In this document: piece by piece, positions 40,947 through 52,252 of the stretch | Layout: each line of letters starts with the position of its first letter | How positions within the stretch are numbered: the stretch's first letter is position 1 | Assembly (NCBI GenBank): GCA_018806915.1 | Contig: JAGKQI010000049.1 | Coordinates: forward strand, 1,116,001 to 1,180,000 | Length of the DNA: 64,000 nt | Reading direction: 5' to 3' | From: Phytophthora colocasiae | Taxonomy: Eukaryota > Oomycota > Peronosporomycetes > Peronosporales > Peronosporaceae | Position numbers and translations under genes: made by a program | Notes under the pieces: generated by a model | The model's input: only the letters and a program-made list of their open reading frames with translations | The model's database searches: none | Told to the model about the DNA's origin: nothing

Positions 40947-41453
40947 GAACGCATGTATGAATATTCAACTGGTTAGCTGATTCTTTGTAATTGGTGATTT
41001 CAAAATCGTGTCCGCTTCGAGAGATGCTTCACTGGCAAATGTCCTGTCCACAAACTTCAAGTACGTCGACGCACATGTACGCAAATGCTACTAGGTTACG
41101 ACCGTAAAAAAAGCAGATCTGGCACGTTCGTTAATTAGCTTTTTATTGTTGTGTGATGCAGTATCATTCCGTACGACTTGCTCGCGGTTGCTGTCCACCT
41201 GCATTCGTTTATCTCCTATAAATTCCAGATCTCTCTTCAAAGTTGTCGAATACACCCACACGACTCCCACAGCACGAACACAACGCGCGAGACGCAATCA
41301 GCGCCGATGAGGTCTACCACTCTTTTGGATGAGTGTTCCTGCCTCTCTCTGTTGCAACTTCAATGCTGTAGTAGTTTCGCTAGAGGCTTCTTCTTAGAGC
41401 CTGGCTAGAAGATATATGGACGAAGAAGATGGACAGCAGCCTGTGGTAGCGAC
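40947..41453. other. Intergenic, no gene seen
   Basis: The 3' flanks of TAF7 and of the convergent small mitochondrial-type gene. Only shadow ORFs are present. Confidence 0.4.
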
Positions 41454-41835
41454 CTACTGCTGGTGCTTCCACTTGAGCAGAGCGTTAACCTGTTCCTCGC
41501 TCAAGTTGAGGCCGGCGATCTCCTTCAGGCCCTTCTTGTCGTGCTCCACGTGGTGCTTCAAGCCCTCCTTGTCCACGGCGTCGGTCTGGCCCTTCATTTT
41601 CTGCAGCAGTTTGCGCAGCGCCTTCTCGTCCTGCTTGCTGGTAAAATAAAACAAAAAAAAGTTAGGCTTTCCGAGGATCCAAGAAAACTATCTTGATTTT
41701 TGTAAGGACGTACTTGAAGAAGACGGCTTCAGCGGCCTTTTCCTTGTCCCGAAGGTCAGCAAGACCCATAGCCTGGGCAGGGGATGCGAAAGCGCGCTTA
41801 GGGATGGCGATAGCGGCACGGCGGGCGGCAAGCAT
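41454..41835 (-). CDS. Small mitochondrial-type protein, paralogue 1
   Basis: Two exons (41,835-41,714 and 41,637-41,454) give 101 residues. The N-terminus (MLAARRAAIAIPKRAFASP) is Arg/Ala-rich without acidic residues, as in mitochondrial presequences. The mature part is highly charged and helical (KALRKLLQKMKG, GLKHHVEHDKKGLKEIAGL) and ends in SEEQVNALLKWKHQQ. A second gene at 44,879-45,294 has the same layout, the same intron position and phase, and a similar C-terminus (TQEQVDELLNWKHLY). No named family was recognised. A loose resemblance to small helical regulators such as ATPase inhibitors is not enough to assign function. Confidence 0.75.
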
Positions 41836-42556
41836 ACTTCTCTTTGGTCACTTCCTGGCTGTGCTGATGTTGTGTACTGGCGGTTTGGTTCCCCCCTCTC
41901 GTGCCGGCAAAGACACGACCGCCGCACGCTTCAAGCTGAATTTTTACGTAAAAAGTGGTGAAGGGGTGCTTGTGGCGGGACAGAGCTAACGGTTTGACTT
42001 GGATCTGCGGCACCAACACTTACAAACTCTGTTTGGTCTGGTCGGCGCATAGTGTCGCAGTAATTTCCAAGCGACTTTTTACAGATACAACTTCAAGTAC
42101 GAGAGCGTTTTGGGTTTTCGCCGGAACTGTTGGTAGCAGTGCTTTTCTGGTAAGCTTGGTAAGCTTTTCGACGATACTTCTTGTTGCATTAACATGTTCG
42201 TTTGGTAGCTATTGCAGGTACTGGTTGCGATCCGTGAAAGATCGATCCGAGTGGCGTAAAACCCCCAACCCGGTGTGATGTTGACTCACAGGCCTTTCCA
42301 CCATGCTGCGCTTTACTAGGACATGTTCTGCAGTATTGCGATGCAAGCTACAGTAGCAGAGTGCCAGGCTGCCAGATACGATAGGCATGTGTGGCACATG
42401 CAAGAAAAACCTTGCTTTTCATGCAGCATGGGAGCAAAGGTCGTCTACGCGCCGGCGTCGGTCAGCATTTTCCTAACCCTGCCCTGCTTAAAACGATTGC
42501 CATTTGTAGCTTTTTACCTAAATTGGTTTGCCAATCAGCTAACGCGACTGCTCATA
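41836..42556. other. Intergenic, no gene seen
   Basis: Upstream flank of the small mitochondrial-type gene, up to the Tc1-like insertion. ORFs here are short and without family signal. Confidence 0.4.
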
Positions 42557-44095
42557 CAGTGCTGCTATTAACTATAGGCGCACTCAAAATTTTTAGCTGC
42601 TGCTCCACTGAAAGCTTTTTGAAAAGTGCCGCACCCAAGATAGCACGCCCGACTGATGCAAACGACGTATCTGTGGTAGATTTCTTGGAAAGGGCAACCA
42701 ATGAAAAAGCAAAATGGAGATTTATTATGTGTTCTAAAACTATAGGCGCACATGCTAATCTCTAAACTATTTGTCGATCGGACCGCCATTTTTGAGAACA
42801 ACGTGAGCCATTCGAGTCGGCATACCGTCCACGAGGTGCCGTAAGTAGTTTTGCTTGATGCTGTCCCAGCTACGAGTGATCTGAGCCTTTAATTCCTCTT
42901 TAGTATCGAACTGCCGCCCGCCTTCATACACAGACCACGCCAACTGCCCCCAAACATTTTCTATTGGGTTTAAATCTGGGCTTTTAGAAGGCCACTTCAG
43001 CTTACGGATCCCCAGCGCCTCAATGTGAGCCTTAGTAAATCGTGATTCGTGAATAGATGCGTTGTCTTGCTGAAAAATTGGTCTCGACATGCCATGATTT
43101 TCACGAAGGTTATCGAGAAAAGGTGTAAGATAGTTGTCCAGCGTTTTAGTGTAGCATTCAGAGTTTTGTCTCCCCTCCAGAAAAGCGATCTCAGTTTTTC
43201 CAAAATAGTTCATGCCCGCCCACACCATCACACTTCCTCCCCACTCGCTCGCTTCGAGAAAAGTTCATGATTGTTCTGACGTCGTGCCAGTAGTATTGGT
43301 AGCCGTCAGGACCGTCCAAGATTAAATTTCTTTTCGTCACTAAAAACAATACGACGCCAAATCCTGGTTTTACTTAAAAATTTTGCAGCAAAAGCTGCTC
43401 GGGCAATCTTATGGTGCGGCTTGATGGCCGGCGACGGTTTGCGCTTGATCCACTTGGCCAGTTTAGACGAGTTGAGCAGCTTACGAATTGTACTGGGTTG
43501 TAGAACGCCTTCGAGCTCCACCGACACTCGTTTGGAGGATAATTTTTTTACGGTGGCCAGTCGAAACACTCGACGAGCCATGCGTTTTGTACATTTAGCC
43601 TTCCTTCCGACCTTTTTTGATGGGTTTTTAGCAGTACGAAACGTCAAAACGTTTCGTACAGCATGCTCACTGCGCTTGAGCTCACGTGCGATCCACCTGT
43701 TACTTCTGCCGTCTCGGTGGTGAGCCAAAACGCGACCTTTCTCCTCCTCGGTCAATCTTGGCCCCCTTGGCATTTTGGAGAATCTCCGAAGCCTCGAAAT
43801 GTGGCGCCAGCAAAACATCTTGCACAGGGAAACTAACCGTACAATTTTCAGCCAATTAAAAACAATGAATTCTGCAAAATTTTGCCTAATCGCTAGTGCG
43901 CCTATAGATTGGAACACCCTCAAATCTGTCAATTTCCATCGGTTGCCTGCAACAATTGGAGATCGCGAAATTAGAATAAGCACGAGTGGGTAGCAGCAGT
44001 TGAGCATGTTCTGCGGGATGTGGCGCTTTACAAAACAGTTTCTGTCGAACAGCAGCAGAAAAAAATGAGTGCGCCTATAGTTAATAGCAGCACTG
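42557..44095 (-). mobile_element. Tc1/mariner element with IR/DR-type ends
   Basis: A 1,539-bp element flanked by TA (42,555-42,556 and 44,096-44,097). The ends are inverted repeats beginning CAGTGCTGCTATTAACTATA. A 12-bp core, CTATAGGCGCAC, occurs four times: near the left end (about 42,572) and again ~167 bp inward (about 42,739), and inverted near the right end (44,069-44,080) and ~173 bp inward (43,896-43,907). This two-sites-per-end arrangement is the IR/DR layout known from some Tc1 elements, where transposase binds both sites. The transposase inside is frameshifted. Confidence 0.9.
42767..43773 (-). pseudogene. Tc1-like transposase, one frameshift
   Basis: The start ATG at 43,773 (MPRGPRLTEEEKGRV) leads into paired helix-turn-helix DNA-binding domains (NRWIARELKRSEHAVRNV; AKWIKRKPSPA). 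The catalytic domain then begins with the first Asp in VFSDEKKFNL. A one-base change near 43,310-43,320 breaks the frame. The rest continues from about 43,231 (VWAGMNYFGKTEIAFL) with the second Asp in QQDNASIH and the third acidic residue in SPDLNPIENVWG. Total length is about 335 codons, normal for Tc1 transposases, so a single repair-sized lesion separates it from an intact gene. Confidence 0.92.
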
Positions 44096-44097
44096 TA

Positions 44098-44878
44098 GCT
44101 AAGATACTGTTACTGCAGCTGCCATCATCTTGTAGCTCAACACTTCACCGGCGACGCACTTCCCGCTCGTTTCACATCCAACGGCTGAGCGCTACGGCTC
44201 CGGGTGCTTCGCAATTCGGGCATAGGGCCGTCAGCAAGAAGAACCACGTCGACAGCACCAGATTCGTCAGCGTCAGTAGCACCAGGTAGATGACGAACGC
44301 GCCGACGTTTGCCACGAAGTTGATGCTGAGGCATTGTGCGTCGAGATGCAAGAGGTTAGATTGCATTCGATGTCGGCTATCGGAATGGAATACGAATTCT
44401 TAGAGGTGGAGTCTCGATGCAGCAGGCGGAGAAATACCTTGCATCACGAAGCCCAGTAAAGAAACAAATGCCCAGCCAACCAAACCACATCAAAGATTTC
44501 GAGTCTGCATGTTGAAAATCGATTGATTTCCGAGTCGGCCATCGCTATGAAAAGAAAAGAAGAGCTACAAGATGATGGATCACTGCCAAAATCGGTTGTA
44601 GGATGCTGCTACCAATCGTAAAGCATCGTCGTTGCGGGTCGCGTCGCGTGTGAAGCGGAGTTGTGAACATGTACAAGCAGCGAGGAGGTCTACGTGGGTC
44701 GGGTCTGAGGCGGCGGGCGGTAGCAGCAGCTCCGAGACGAGAGCTAGCAGGCTGCCTCCCGGGGTCGGAGATGAACCCGGTCAGGTGGGAGGAAGGACTG
44801 AAGTTGTTGAATCACTGGAGCTCATATCAACGACTCCAGTCTCACTTCTTTTCCCGTGTGGAGAACACTTCTCGTCGC
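44098..44878. other. Intergenic between Tc1 element and paralogue 2
   Basis: Several short ORFs on both strands have no recognisable family. The small minus-strand ORFs near 44,137-44,366 include a hydrophobic stretch (VIYLVLLTLTNLVLSTWFFLL) that could be a membrane exon, but splice borders and homologues are not evident. Confidence 0.3.
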
Positions 44879-45294
44879 CTAGTACAGGTGTTTCCAGTTC
44901 AGAAGCTCGTCCACTTGCTCCTGCGTCAGGTCCACTCCAGGAACAAGCCCGGGGATTTCACCCAGCGTCTGCTTGTCGTGCTCGAGCTGCTTGCGGAAGC
45001 CAGCCTTGTCATTGTAGCAAGCTTGCAGGTGCATCTTCCTCAACAACTTGCGCATTTCCTTCTCGTCGTCCTTACTGCAGAGCAAGATCCAAGGTTAGAG
45101 AGGAAACGATTATTTTAGCCAAGACAACTAAGTCCGTACCGGAACATCACAGGTCGTCGGTTCTCCTGTGCCTGTGTAGTCATCGAGCGCTGCGTGCTCA
45201 TAACAGCGACCTGGAGAGCTGGGGCCATGGCAACGACGCGCGGGGCCAGCGCAAGTGCAGTCTGCTTAGCGACGAGGACGAGGGCGGTCTGCAT
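44879..45294 (-). CDS. Small mitochondrial-type protein, paralogue 2
   Basis: Two exons (45,294-45,140 and 45,074-44,879) give 116 residues. The N-terminus (MQTALVLVAKQTALALAPRV) again looks like a presequence. The body has the same charged helical pattern as paralogue 1: KDDEKEMRKLLRKM, then FRKQLEHDKQTLGEIPGL and TQEQVDELLNWKHLY. The intron falls at the equivalent place in the same phase (after two bases of a codon). The two genes are on the same strand with the Tc1 element between them, so they look like a tandem duplication later separated by insertion. Function unknown. Confidence 0.75.
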
Positions 45295-46303
45295 TGTTGA
45301 GTGGTGACGTTGGCAGTGATACGAGTGCGGACTGGGCGGTGAGTTTGTGAATGACACTCGAAGCGGAACTGAACGGGCTCACATCAATCACGAATCCTGC
45401 GCGCGTTTCTAAAGGTGTCACGCGCGACACGCACTCTTGGTGCATGGTGGCGCGGCGACATCTGCCGACGATTTCATGAGACGACACATTTGGCCCCTGA
45501 TACAATGGCGGACTTGCCCATGCTGATGCACCCGCCCACTGATAGGTGATGACCTCGTTAGAGGAGCAGCGTATCGACAAGGCAGATCGATATGTACGTG
45601 GAGAAAATAGTGGTTCAAAAGGTGTCGCCTAGGTGGAGCGTCATCGGGGTGATCACGAGCCCGACGTGCGAAGCGACATAGACCCCGAAGCAAGGATTTG
45701 CAACCTTCCGCCTCCGTTTAACAAATTGGTCGGGCAACGAGTGCGAACGAATGCTCGCCAGCGACAGCATCAGCAGCAAGTTTAAAAGCATTCGTTGTAT
45801 CAACAAACTAAGCGGGCCGACATGCATGCGACAGCAAGTGCCACTTGCTGTCTTGCCAAGAGCAGCACAAGAATATGAGTACCCCCAGCAGCAAAGAAAC
45901 AATGGCGCATTTCTTGTGGACATTGCACTCGACGTGATGATCCATCTATGAAAAGTTTTCATTGAAAACTAGACTGCTTTCTTTAAGAACGTTCCTTACT
46001 GATTGAATATCGATGGAAGCTGTTGCTCCCAGAACGATGACAATTTACAAGTGTAGCCATGTTAAAAATCCAAGCACCAACGCGAATCACATTATGTGAT
46101 CATCAATCTACCTCAGTGTGAAGCTGGATGCTCTAATTACCACGCGAAAGGAGCGTTTGCTTGCGCATCAACTCAAGTTGTACTATGTTGCTCAGCAGCA
46201 TAGGGTCCTGGTACATGTAGTCGACACAGTCGTCTACTCATTTCTACCAATAGAATTAGTTATTTTCCGATTCCAGCCAATCATCGATCATTTTTCAAGC
46301 GTA
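45295..46303. other. Intergenic, no gene seen
   Basis: Upstream flanks of paralogue 2 (minus) and of the TBP-related gene (plus). ORFs present are short and without family signal. Confidence 0.35.
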
Positions 46304-47427
46304 ATGAGCCTCAGCAGTTTGAGCTCGAGTGATGGCGAGGACGACACTTTGGTGTGGTCACCCACGCGGCTTGCAGAGGAAGGCGTGGCCTACCGCGTCG
46401 TGTACGAGCTGCCAACTATATCACTCTACCCCCCATATTTTAATATATCTCTCGTTCTGCCCTTAAACATCCAGAAACATACTCGGAAGCGGCTTTGTCA
46501 ATGACCGAGTCGACGTCCAGAAACTCGCGCTGCTAGTGCGCAATGCAGACTACGCACCACGAGTACGTACAGTATCCATTCTCACTGTATTGCAGCTGGG
46601 TCGAACGTTTTCATCGGTTTACTGAACTTGCAGGGTTTTAGTGCTTTGGTAATGCGATTCCAGACGCCCCGAGCGACAGTGCTGCTCTACAGGAGTGGGA
46701 AGGTGCGGCTGATACTGGCGCAATTACTTGCAAGTGCAGTTTTCATTTAATAGTGTGCTATGTGCAGTTTGTGGTCCTAGGTGCTTCTAGTGTAGAAGAT
46801 GCAAAACTCGCTGCAGACAAGTTGGTGTCGATATTGAAGGTGAGTTTGTTTATTGGAGAAGGTGGCCCATTGATAAACTGATGCGATGCATTGCATCATC
46901 GTGGTTTTATTTTTTCAGAAAGTAAATTTTCCGAGTGATAGCAGTCCGTTTATTATTCGCAACGTGGTGGGATCGACGGACGTTTGCTTCAGAATTCGTC
47001 TTGAAGGCCTGGCACGAGATCATCTGCGCTTTAGTACGGTACGAGATCCATTAATATTCACTACGTGGAGTCCGCTGATGTATGTTCGCTGAACGTGATG
47101 CAGTACGAGCCAGAGATGTTTCCAGGTCTTATCTACCGCATGCTACGACCTAAATGTACCATGTTGATCTTCATATCCGGGAAAATCGTTATCACGGGGT
47201 GTAAGGTGCGTCTACGTCTGCAAAAATGTGTTCAAAATTCTTGCAAATAACTAACTATCAACTATTTCGTGTCTTAGACCCCTGCAGACGGAGAAAAAGC
47301 GCTCGGAACGATATATCCTGTCCTGCTAGAATACCGCATACGTGATGAAGACTCGGACGACGAATCAATGAACGGCGAAGGAGATGATGACGAAGACAAC
47401 TGGGTAGCACAGTCTGCCATTATTTAA
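46304..47427 (+). CDS. Divergent TBP-related protein
   Basis: Seven exons deduced from GT-AG borders: 46,304-46,401; 46,475-46,562; 46,634-46,702; 46,768-46,839; 46,919-47,038; 47,104-47,205; 47,278-47,427. They total 699 nt and 232 residues. Two TBP-type repeats are recognisable: [42 protein letters not shown]; then [50 protein letters not shown]. Short acidic tails flank the core (SSSDGEDD at the start, [19 protein letters not shown] at the end). Canonical TBP is far more conserved, so this is likely a TBP-like factor rather than TBP itself. It converges on CUL4 with a 113-bp gap. Confidence 0.85.
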
Positions 47428-47540
47428 CGAGTTGCGAGCATATACCCAACTTACAATTATCTGCTTACTTCCTACTCGCTGACCAGCACTCCAGGCAAAG
47501 TTCAAGGATTTCGCTTCGAACAAGCTTTCGGTGGCTTGGC

Positions 47541-49949
47541 TTACGCTAAATAGTTGTACATCTGGGCGTTGTTTGAGTCTCGCTCGAGATACTCTCTGTC
47601 GATGAGACTCTCGATACGGCGCTTGACGTCGGCGGCCTTGGCGGGGAAGCGAACTTGTGTAAAGATCTCCGTCATGAGCAGAGCATGCGACAGCTTCTTG
47701 CGCGCTTTCATGATGCGCACAATCGCAGCATCCACCTGGTACTGACGGTCCCTGAACACACGCTCGTGTGTGTCTTCGTTCTCCTTCTTCGTCTCCTTCA
47801 TTTGAATGGAATTAATCTTAATCCGGGTGAGCTGGTTCGTGAACTGGCCGTTGAATACGAAAGAGTCGTCATCGTTCACGTCCTTCCCTTTCGGGACCTT
47901 CTGCAGCACACGCGTTTTACCGCACGCGAGCGATTGCAACGTCCGTCGAAGCTCGCCGTCCTCGATACGCGTCTGCTCCTTAATCTCCTTAAAACCCAGT
48001 GAGTCAGCTCCATTAAAGCAAAGCAGGACCACCGTCTGATAAAGTGACACCACAAGCTCCTTCCTGCTAGTGGGGAAAACAGCCTTCACGACGCACTGTG
48101 CAAGCGAGTGCTGCCACTGCAGCTGACGACCTTGGTACTTGGAAGAGTAGAACTTGTCAAAAATCTCTTTTAAAGGAACCAGCGCAGCTGGGAGGTTGAT
48201 TTCAACAGCAGCGTACGGCGGCCAGAAGCCCGTCGTCAGGACTTGGACTTGCATGTCGGGGATTCCGTGGTGTCCATGCAGACTCTCCAACGCATTCCTG
48301 TATGAAAAAAATTATTAGTGACCTATTTTACTTAACCGTGATAATAAATCGAACTCATACCTGCTGGCAGCGTGCTGTCGGAACTGCGTCATCACATTTT
48401 GTGACAGGTCAATATCCTTAAACATTCCTTCAAGCTGTCAATACGCGATAGAATGTCAGTGCCGGTATAAAAACAGCAACAAAGATATCATACGCACCTT
48501 ATTCGTAAAGGAGCTACCACACTCCGTTTTCAGCTTCGACAGCATGAGCTTTTCCAAGTCAAAGGAAGCACTTTTTCCCACCAGAAGGCGCTTAGCGAGG
48601 TCCTTCTTGTAAAACGCCTCGAACACGTCCTTTCCTTGAATGTATCGGAAGATCACCATAACACGGTCCAGAAGATTCTCCACTTCAGCTTCGGATCCAC
48701 CCTTGTTACCAGTCCGAAGCTTCGAGTCAACAAACTTTGCCACAAGTTCCGCTGGGCGATTCGCGCGCACATTAATAGCGTTCTCCATTGCCGACTTCAT
48801 AGCAAACGAGAAATCCGTGTTGGACTGGAACGAGTCACTCAGCACCGCGTCCAAATCTGCCTTGAGCTTCAATACCTTGTCCACAAAAGTTTTCTCCTGC
48901 TGGTCGTCCATGACCAACTTGGATACATTCTTCTGGATGTAGTTCGAGAACGCTGTCTTCAAGTCGTTGATCGCTTCCACTCTGGCAAGAAGTGAATACA
49001 TCCGCTTGAGATCCTCAATTCTGCCTTCCGCCATCAACGTCTCGAAGCCGCGCTCCAGTAATGTGGCCACATGTGGCTTCAGCAGCTTGTTTTCCACCAC
49101 CGAGATTAGCTGTTTCTTGGTCGATGCATCCAAATAATGATTCACTCGCTCGTTTTCTTCCAGTAGCCGCTTCTCGACATGTGCCAGGAATTGAGGCACA
49201 CTTACAGCCTCGACAGTGGTGACTCCTTCCTGCTGATAAAATCGTTCCGACGCCATCAAGAACGGGGCCTCAAAGTCTGCGTGATACAAGTGCAAAGCCA
49301 GTAGCATTCGTAGCAAATTGTACAAATAGCTGCGGTTGATAGCTTCTCCCTTGCGTTCGTGTTCCACCAGCTCCAACAGAGCGTCAATCAACTTGCTTTC
49401 CAAAGTCCGACGTTGTACCAGATTGTCACGCACCAAATTGAGTCCCATGTCCCAAATGGAGGCAATATGAGGCGTTTGCATCACGTACGTGCGGTCCAAA
49501 TAGAGGAAAATCGTGCGGATCACCAGCATATCCTCACAATGGTCTTCCCACAGTCTGTGCACAGCTTCCAGGAACAAATCAGTGTCTCCTCCAGTGAATT
49601 TCACGAGATCTTCCACTCGTTCCTTAATGTGAATAGCACAAGTCTCCTCCAGTTTCGTGTACAACCGGGCAGCCATCTTCCACGTGCACATATCCTCCAC
49701 AGAGCGATAAAGCTCCTCCCTACTAAGTGCGGACATTTGTTTGGCGTGTACCGAGCGTACAGCCGCTTCGAGTCTCGTCCACGTGTCCTCCTCGAAGGTC
49801 TCAGGTAGTTTTGGTGTCACTTTGAAGGGTTTAATGGTCATTTTCTTTTTTTTGGCGCCCATTTTCAGCCCTGACCCGCTGTTACTACGTTCCTGTTTGC
49901 GGTTAAAGCCTGCGCGCCCATTGGAAGACGCAAAGCCTGTGGAAGCCAT
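47541..49949 (-). CDS. CUL4: Cullin-4, CRL4 ubiquitin-ligase scaffold
   Basis: Three exons (49,949-48,498; 48,434-48,361; 48,297-47,541) give 760 residues, the normal CUL4 length. The N-terminal extension is basic and Ser-rich. The cullin repeats start at KPFKVTPKLPETFEEDTW. The cullin-homology domain includes FRYIQGKDVFEAFYKKDLAKRLL and LMLSKLKTECGSSFTNKLEGM. The C-terminal winged helix has the neddylation site in IVRIMKARKKL (Lys near 706) and ends MYNYLA. Cullin-4 holds the RING protein RBX1 at the C-terminus and DDB1 with its substrate receptors at the N-terminus, in nucleus and cytosol. Confidence 0.95.
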
Positions 49950-50260
49950 GAGATCCGAGTGACCTGTTAAAACACACGATTACGTGCGTTAGAAGACACG
50001 TTGAAAGGCCGGAGGGGGTGCGATATGACTGCGAGATGAAGAGGAAACACATTCAGAAAGGTTCAATACCGAAGAAGCTCTGTGGGGTCCGTTATGAAGA
50101 GAAGAAGGGTGCGCCTGGAAGCGTCGATTGCTTCCCCCTTTCTAAATTGATCTCGCAAATGATAAGGATCGGATCAAATATTTTAAAAATATATTTTATT
50201 TTATTGAAATTATTATTCTGTCCAACTTGAACTTACCTGCAATTGAGATCTGCCTGCGTC
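49950..50260. promoter_or_regulatory. Divergent intergenic region, CUL4 / carboxypeptidase
   Basis: 311 bp between divergent starts, with an A/T-rich part at 50,165-50,220. No specific motif is claimed. Shared promoter use is an inference from spacing. Confidence 0.35.
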
Positions 50261-52252
50261 ATGGCTAGTATCTCCACCCCAGAGGACCCGGAAGCTTCAA
50301 TTCTACATCGAGTGGCAACTACAGGTCCTGGCAAAAGTACGTGGCAATTCCCAGAGCATGGTTTGCAGTTCTCGTCCCGCTTTGACGGCGGGAACATGGC
50401 CAGTGTCCAATTGACACCTTCAGGATCTTTCAACGTCATTTTGTCGGAGGACGCGGCAGCTTTCGGCATCTCGACGGGGTATTCTACCTGGTTCTACTTT
50501 GAGGTAGAACGGACTGGTCTTGAACCTCAAAGAGAGAGAAAAACTATAAAACAGTCCCAAGAACTGCACTTGACCCTGGCTAATCTGAATCCGCAGCGTG
50601 GCTTGTTCAAAAATGGCTACACAGTCATGCACAGCTCGATTGAAGTGTTAGGCAATGAAGAGACAACTGGACCGACCTCTTGTGTCTTCCAGGACGAGAA
50701 GCGATGGAGTCGATTGCCTTCTCCACTCCGTTTTGAGAAAATTTCAGCTCCAGTGGACAGTAGACAGCACGTTAATGAAATGGAAGGCGAACATAACGAT
50801 CTGGAAGCACACGGACCTGAAATGAGTTTGGTTAGAGGAGAAAACACAACGCCAAATGTGAAACAGGAGCGGAAAATTCGCGTTTCGTTTACTTACAAGT
50901 TCAAGTTTGCTCGAGAACGCGTAAGGTTTGCCTTCTGCTATCCATACACATACACGCGAGTCCAAGAAGAGCTAGCGGCTTTGGATCAGCAATTTACAGT
51001 ACCTGTTCAGTTGAGTTTATCTGAATTTGAGGCTATTCCAACGACATCTTCAAAGATTTACTACCATCGTGAGCTATTGACGCGTTCGTTGGAGGGTTTA
51101 CGAGTGGATTTGCTTACAATCTCGTCACTTGATGGCATCACGTCCAACCGCGGGCCTCCAAACCGCAGATGCAGGGAAAACAGCGCATTTCAGTTCAACC
51201 CGAAGCAGAAGAAACTCGTCGTCATTTCCGCACGTGTTCACTCAGGAGAAACACCCGCCAATTTCATGCTAGATGGAATGCTCCAGCTTCTCCTTCATCC
51301 AGAAGACGAAAGTGCCATCTCCTTACGACGTCATTTCGTCTTTAAAATCATCCCGATGTTGAATCCAGACGGCGTGTGCCAAGGTTTCTATCGTACAGAC
51401 ACTCGTGGTGTCAATTTGAATCGAGTGTATGAAGATCCTCAGCCTGATCTAGCCCCATCAGTGTTTGCTCTGAAAGAATTGCTATTGGAGCTCGTCGAAG
51501 AGTATGGAGGTGTCGGTTCTACGTCAGCACAGGAGAATGTGATCTACCTGGACCTCCACGCGCATGCAAACCGCCGTGGTTGCTTCATTTTTGGCAATAA
51601 CCATCTCCCAGACCTGCTCGACACCAGTAACGAAGCGATGGAGATAGCTATCACTCGTCAAGTTCAGACGCAATTGTACGCGCGTCTTGTGGGCCTCCAC
51701 ACCCCGTTCTTCGATTACATGGCTTGTTTGTTTGACAAGGAAAACATGATGCGGCACGATCTACGAGACAATAACAACGCCACAACGTCGCGTCAAGGAT
51801 CGAGTCGCGTAGCTCTGTACCGCGCCACAGGACTCACGTACGTGTACACCATCGAGTGCAATTACAACGAAGGGCGTCGCAATCTTCGAGCTTCCACTTT
51901 AGTGTCATCGTCGTCATCTCCAGCCAATACTGGACAACCCAAACGAAGCTCAAGCTTAAAAGGACAGGCGAGACTACCAAGGCAAAACGCTCCAACCAGC
52001 GGCACTCGTCTATATCTCAAGTATTCGCCCGCAGAATGGAAAGACGTCGGAGTCGGGGCGCTCATTGCGCTCTTGGATCTGTTCGAGCTGCCTGGATCCG
52101 GCAAGCGGGTGGAAGAATCTCCATTCCGATCTCAAGATGGCATTCGGAAAAACCTTCTATCGGAAATCAAAGCTACAACACCAGGAGAAGGAACTTCAAA
52201 ACCCAGCAGTATGAACAAGCAGAAGAGTCGGCAGGTCAAGGTCCAATCGTGA
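50261..52252 (+). CDS. Cytosolic carboxypeptidase, M14 CCP/AGBL type
   Basis: Intronless, 663 residues from the ATG at 50,261 (MASIST); the open frame extends six codons up only to a TTG. The N-terminal beta domain typical of CCPs starts at LQFSSRFDGGNMASV. The catalytic domain has the zinc ligands in ARVHSGETPAN (His near 327, Glu near 330) and LDLHAHANRRGC (His near 433). It also has the family block MLNPDGV with RGVNLNR, and the catalytic Glu in YTIECNYNEG (near 532). CCPs remove glutamates from tubulin tails and other proteins. The pattern (YRTDTRGVNLNR) is closest in my memory to CCP5/AGBL5, the branch-point deglutamylase. A basic, Ser-rich tail may target microtubules. Confidence 0.92.
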   Translation: MASISTPEDPEASILHRVATTGPGKSTWQFPEHGLQFSSRFDGGNMASVQLTPSGSFNVILSEDAAAFGISTGYSTWFYFEVERTGLEPQRERKTIKQSQELHLTLANLNPQRGLFKNGYTVMHSSIEVLGNEETTGPTSCVFQDEKRWSRLPSPLRFEKISAPVDSRQHVNEMEGEHNDLEAHGPEMSLVRGENTTPNVKQERKIRVSFTYKFKFARERVRFAFCYPYTYTRVQEELAALDQQFTVPVQLSLSEFEAIPTTSSKIYYHRELLTRSLEGLRVDLLTISSLDGITSNRGPPNRRCRENSAFQFNPKQKKLVVISARVHSGETPANFMLDGMLQLLLHPEDESAISLRRHFVFKIIPMLNPDGVCQGFYRTDTRGVNLNRVYEDPQPDLAPSVFALKELLLELVEEYGGVGSTSAQENVIYLDLHAHANRRGCFIFGNNHLPDLLDTSNEAMEIAITRQVQTQLYARLVGLHTPFFDYMACLFDKENMMRHDLRDNNNATTSRQGSSRVALYRATGLTYVYTIECNYNEGRRNLRASTLVSSSSSPANTGQPKRSSSLKGQARLPRQNAPTSGTRLYLKYSPAEWKDVGVGALIALLDLFELPGSGKRVEESPFRSQDGIRKNLLSEIKATTPGEGTSKPSSMNKQKSRQVKVQS

